DNA of 8,278 nt. Origin: DATEEW01 sp035273665. GTDB taxonomy: Bacteria > Pseudomonadota > Gammaproteobacteria > Burkholderiales > SG8-39. Both the position numbers and the translations under genes were made by a program. Of the stretch, positions 5,787-8,278 are shown piece after piece; positions within the stretch are counted from its first letter, which is position 1, and every line of letters begins with the position of its first letter. The DNA is taken from positions 1 to 8,278 of the forward strand of contig DATEOW010000012.1 of assembly GCA_035273665.1 (NCBI GenBank), in the 5' to 3' direction. Under the pieces are notes generated by a model. That model was not told the origin of the DNA, searched no databases, and saw nothing but the letters and a program-made list of their open reading frames with translations.

Positions 5787-5830
5787 ATTATGCCGCTTCA
5801 AGAAAAACCCGCACCGCCGGGTGGCATAAT
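5787..5830. promoter_or_regulatory. nested inverted repeat between divergent mtfA and relA, with a -10-like box in each arm
   Basis: The outer arms ATTATGCC (5787-5794) and GGCATAAT (5823-5830) are perfect 8-bp inverted repeats 28 bp apart. An inner pair, ACCCG/CGGGT (5807-5811 and 5818-5822), is nested between them. Each outer arm contains CATAAT reading outward. The + strand copy (5825-5830) is preceded by TGG, giving an extended -10 (TGGCATAAT) that would start relA mRNA near 5837. The minus copy (5793-5788) would start mtfA mRNA near 5781, at the ATG itself. No good -35 boxes are present. The symmetry could be an operator for a shared regulator. Confidence 0.45.
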
Positions 5831-5850
5831 GTTCGCTCTAGTGTTGAGCC

Positions 5851-8058
5851 ATGATCAGCCTCGTCAAACCCCTTCCCGATGCGCCGCACCCCACGCTCGA
5901 ACCTTTGGTGAGCGGGTTGAGCGCGGCTGAGCGCGACTTCGTGCTGCGTGCGTATGAGTATGTCTTGCCTTTGTATGAGGGCAAGTTGCTCGGCACCGGC
6001 GAGAACACGCTCGATCATGCACTCGGTCTAACGGCCAATTTGGCGGGACTGCGATTGGATGCTGCCGCGCGCGCCGCGGGTTTGCTTTTCGCGGTGCCGG
6101 AGTATCGGGCAAACGCCGAAGAGGAACTCGCCGAACAATTCGATGCAACGGTCGCCAACCTTGTTTCCGGCGTTTGGAAGCTGAATCGTCTGCGAGTGGT
6201 CACGCGTGGCGTTGCCAATGCGGACAAGAGCAGCAAAGCCTCGCAAGCCGAAATTCTGCGCAAAATGTTGCTCGGCATGGTCGAAGACATTCGCGTTGTC
6301 TTGATCCGCCTTGCGAGCCGTACCCAAACGCTGCGTTATCTTGCCAAGAACGAAAGCCTGTTGCGCAACATGATCGGTCAGGAGACGCTGGACATCTACG
6401 CACCGCTCGCCAATCGGCTGGGCGTGTGGCAATTGAAGTGGGAGCTGGAAGACCTGTCTTTCCGGCTGATCGACCCGGACACTTATAAAAAAATCGCGCG
6501 CATGCTCGACGAGCGGCGCGGCGAGCGCGAATCCTTCATCGGCGACGCCATTGATGCGTTGAAACGCGAATTGCATGATGCCGAGATCGCGGCGGAGGTG
6601 ACCGGGCGTCCCAAGCACCTGTACAGCATCTATAACAAGATGCGCAGCAAAGGCTTGGACTTCGACGAACTCTACGATGTCCGCGGCTTGCGCGTGCTGG
6701 TGGACGACGTGCGCGATTGCTACACCGTGCTGGGTTTAGTCCACAACATGTGGACGCCGATTCCCGGCGAGTTCGACGATTACATCTCGCGCCCCAAGGC
6801 GAACAACTATCGTTCCTTGCACACTGCGGTAATGGGATCGGACGGTCGTGCGCTCGAGGTGCAGATTCGCACGCATGAAATGCACCGACATGCGGAGCTT
6901 GGTGTGGCGGCACATTGGCGCTACAAGGAAACTTCCGCTCCGGGTACCAAAGGCGCGCCGCGCGGCGACACCTTCGACGACAAGATCGCGTGGTTACGGC
7001 AAGTGCTTGCGTGGCGCGATGAGGTCGTGGATTCGGCCGAGTGGGTCGAGCAGGCGAAGCGTGCCGCGTTGGACGACACCGTTTACGTGTTTACGCCGCA
7101 GGGACGCGTGATCGATTTGCCCGCCGGTGCGACGCCGGTGGACTTCGCTTATGCATTGCATACGGATTTAGGCCATCGCTGCCGCGGCGCAAAGGTCGAC
7201 GGCGTGATGGTGCCGCTCGATTACAAACTCAAGAACGGGCAGAGCGTCGAGATCGTCAGCGCGAAAACCGGCGGGCCGAGCCGCGATTGGCTGAACACGC
7301 AGCTTGGATATTTACAAAGCTCGCGCGCTCGTAACAAGGTGCGGCAGTATTTCAATGCCGAGGAAATGGCGCGGACGATTGCCGCGGGCCGTGCGTTGGT
7401 CGAAAAAGAAATGCAGCGTGAAGGGGCGACCAAAACCAGCCTCGATCAACTCGCGCAAGCCCTCGGCTTCGCCAAAACCGAAGACTTTTTCGCTGCGGTG
7501 GGCCGCGAGGAGATTGGCCCACGGGCGATCCAAACCGCGTTACGCGGTAACGAAGCGCCGGCCCAAGCTGAAGATCAAGTCATTACGCACAAGAGCAAAG
7601 CGGCCGGCGATGGCGGCATTCTCATTGTGGGTGTCGATCGGCTGATGACGCAGCTCGCGCGTTGCTGCAAACCTGTGCCGCCCGATCCCATCGTCGGCTT
7701 CGTCACGCGGGGGCGTGGCATCTCCGTGCACCGGCATACCTGCAAGAGTCTTGCGCATTTGCTGACCAAACAGCCGGAACGCGCCATCGAAGCGCAGTGG
7801 GGTGCGCCGTCCGCGGGCAAAGTATCGGTATACCCGGTCGATATCCTAGTGCAGGCGAACGACCGCCAAGGTTTGCTGCGCGATATTTCTGAAGTGTTGT
7901 CGAAAGAGCGGATCAACGTGACGGCGGTTAATACGCTCTCGCGTCAGAGTGCAGCGAGCATGGCATTCACGACGGAGGTGAGCGATCTGAGTCATCTGCG
8001 CCGCGCCATGGCGCAAATCGAAGAGGTCAACGGCGTCGTCGCGGTAAGGCGGCGTTAA
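5851..8058 (+). CDS. relA: RelA-type (p)ppGpp synthetase with degenerate hydrolase domain
   Basis: This 735-residue long RelA/SpoT homologue makes (p)ppGpp from ATP and GTP or GDP during amino-acid starvation on the ribosome. Domains in order: an HD-like region at about 45-190 without the catalytic His-Asp pair (GLLFAVPEY at 77-85 where active hydrolases have an HD motif); the synthetase domain at about 245-360 with GRPKHLYSIYNKM (252-264) and NYRSLHT; a TGS domain at about 409-470 (DTVYVFTPQGRVIDLPAGAT); a zinc-finger/RIS region with CC605-606, His627 and Cys631; and a C-terminal ACT domain at about 657-735. The synthetase loop reads GEFDDYISRPK, so it has EFDD at 307-310. This is the EXDD form of monofunctional RelA, not the RXKD form of bifunctional Rel/SpoT. 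A hydrolase-competent SpoT is therefore expected elsewhere in the genome. An in-frame TGA at 5845-5847 fixes ATG 5851 as the most upstream possible start; the ribosome binding site is weak. Confidence 0.97.
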   Translation: MISLVKPLPDAPHPTLEPLVSGLSAAERDFVLRAYEYVLPLYEGKLLGTGENTLDHALGLTANLAGLRLDAAARAAGLLFAVPEYRANAEEELAEQFDATVANLVSGVWKLNRLRVVTRGVANADKSSKASQAEILRKMLLGMVEDIRVVLIRLASRTQTLRYLAKNESLLRNMIGQETLDIYAPLANRLGVWQLKWELEDLSFRLIDPDTYKKIARMLDERRGERESFIGDAIDALKRELHDAEIAAEVTGRPKHLYSIYNKMRSKGLDFDELYDVRGLRVLVDDVRDCYTVLGLVHNMWTPIPGEFDDYISRPKANNYRSLHTAVMGSDGRALEVQIRTHEMHRHAELGVAAHWRYKETSAPGTKGAPRGDTFDDKIAWLRQVLAWRDEVVDSAEWVEQAKRAALDDTVYVFTPQGRVIDLPAGATPVDFAYALHTDLGHRCRGAKVDGVMVPLDYKLKNGQSVEIVSAKTGGPSRDWLNTQLGYLQSSRARNKVRQYFNAEEMARTIAAGRALVEKEMQREGATKTSLDQLAQALGFAKTEDFFAAVGREEIGPRAIQTALRGNEAPAQAEDQVITHKSKAAGDGGILIVGVDRLMTQLARCCKPVPPDPIVGFVTRGRGISVHRHTCKSLAHLLTKQPERAIEAQWGAPSAGKVSVYPVDILVQANDRQGLLRDISEVLSKERINVTAVNTLSRQSAASMAFTTEVSDLSHLRRAMAQIEEVNGVVAVRRR

Positions 8059-8077
8059 ATCGAAACGGCCGTTGGCA

Positions 8078-8278
8078 TCAACCGTCGAATTCCTTGTCGA
8101 TACGCGGCGCTTGCGGGTTCTGGATGTCCAGCGATTGCCGATAGCGGATGCATCCGCGCATGAACTGCGGCCACTCCGGCACGGCAACTTGCGGCGGTGT
8201 CTGCTCCGGCAAAAGCGCCCACATATCCGGCTGATGCCAGCAAAGTTCCTGGCCCGAGGCATCGCGATGTTTGCGAAT
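8078..8278 (-). CDS. unrecognised protein, C-terminal 66 residues only
   Basis: The minus-strand frame is open from the window edge to TGA 8080-8078. It encodes 66 visible residues ending IDKEFDG. The translation is rich in Trp, Pro and Gln (ELCWHQPDMWALLPEQ, then VAVPEWPQFMRGCIRYRQS) and looks like real protein rather than a chance frame. It contains Cys13 and Cys43 of the visible part and His4 and His15, which might belong to a metal site, but no family is recognisable. It converges with relA, 19 bp between stops. That gap contains the palindrome AACGGCCGTT (8064-8073) but no clear terminator. An overlapping frame with an ATG at 8243 ends inside relA's stop region and has a less natural composition. 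Confidence that this is the true frame is moderate. Confidence 0.6.
   Translation of the reverse strand: MRKHRDASGQELCWHQPDMWALLPEQTPPQVAVPEWPQFMRGCIRYRQSLDIQNPQAPRIDKEFDG

Noticed and set aside
6028..6618. A 196-codon minus-strand frame inside relA
   Set aside because: It is fully antisense to the conserved RelA N-terminal half and shows no domain or ribosome binding site; a shadow frame.
8059..8085. Terminator between relA and the convergent gene
   Set aside because: AACGGCCGTT is a palindrome without a loop, and GTTG-GCAT-CAAC gives only a 4-bp stem. Neither is followed by a T tract on either strand.
1..8278. Signs of horizontal transfer, such as insertion sequences, integrase, tRNA attachment site or CRISPR repeats
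   Set aside because: No transposase or integrase protein, direct-repeat boundary, tRNA-like fold or repeat array was seen, and base composition looks even across the window.

Overview
The window looks like an ordinary chromosomal stretch of a moderately GC-rich proteobacterium, most likely a betaproteobacterium. That placement rests on the RelA-type stringent-response enzyme, the MtfA peptidase next to it, and a good match to the sigma-54 promoter consensus. It is inference from protein character, not a database match. I see no mobile element, CRISPR array, tRNA or rRNA.

Layout, left to right. (1) 1-704, + strand: the 3' part of an alpha/beta-hydrolase gene whose start lies outside the window. 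(2) 707-4827, - strand: four genes in one direction. In transcription order they are a circularly permuted ATP-grasp protein (COG2308 type), an alpha-E protein (COG2307 type), Anbu (the proteasome-like N-terminal-threonine hydrolase), and a transglutaminase-like cysteine peptidase/transferase. (3) 4935-5780, - strand: an MtfA-type zinc metallopeptidase just upstream of that operon. (4) 5851-8058, + strand: relA, divergent from mtfA across a 70-bp region that holds a nested inverted repeat with a -10-like box in each arm. (5) 8078-8278, - strand: the C-terminal 66 codons of an unrecognised protein, convergent with relA.

The centre of interest is the four-gene cluster. The combination is already known from comparative genomics, where it was proposed to make and break amide or peptide bonds: the ATP-grasp enzyme as ligase with alpha-E as partner, and Anbu and the transglutaminase-fold protein as hydrolases or transferases. 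Its substrate and product are not established as far as I know. The new observation here is its control region. The 107 bp between mtfA and the ATP-grasp gene contain a near-consensus sigma-54 promoter with exact GG-N10-GC spacing, placed to give a leader of about 19 nt. Upstream are a GCAC-N7-GTGC palindrome and a TGCACCA half-site, both resembling NtrC boxes. This suggests, by inference, nitrogen-linked or other enhancer-dependent control of the Anbu system. Inside the operon, Anbu and the transglutaminase gene have Shine-Dalgarno sequences overlapping the preceding stop codon, so they are probably translationally coupled. The alpha-E gene is set apart by a 141-nt spacer with two small hairpins and its own consensus AGGAGG.
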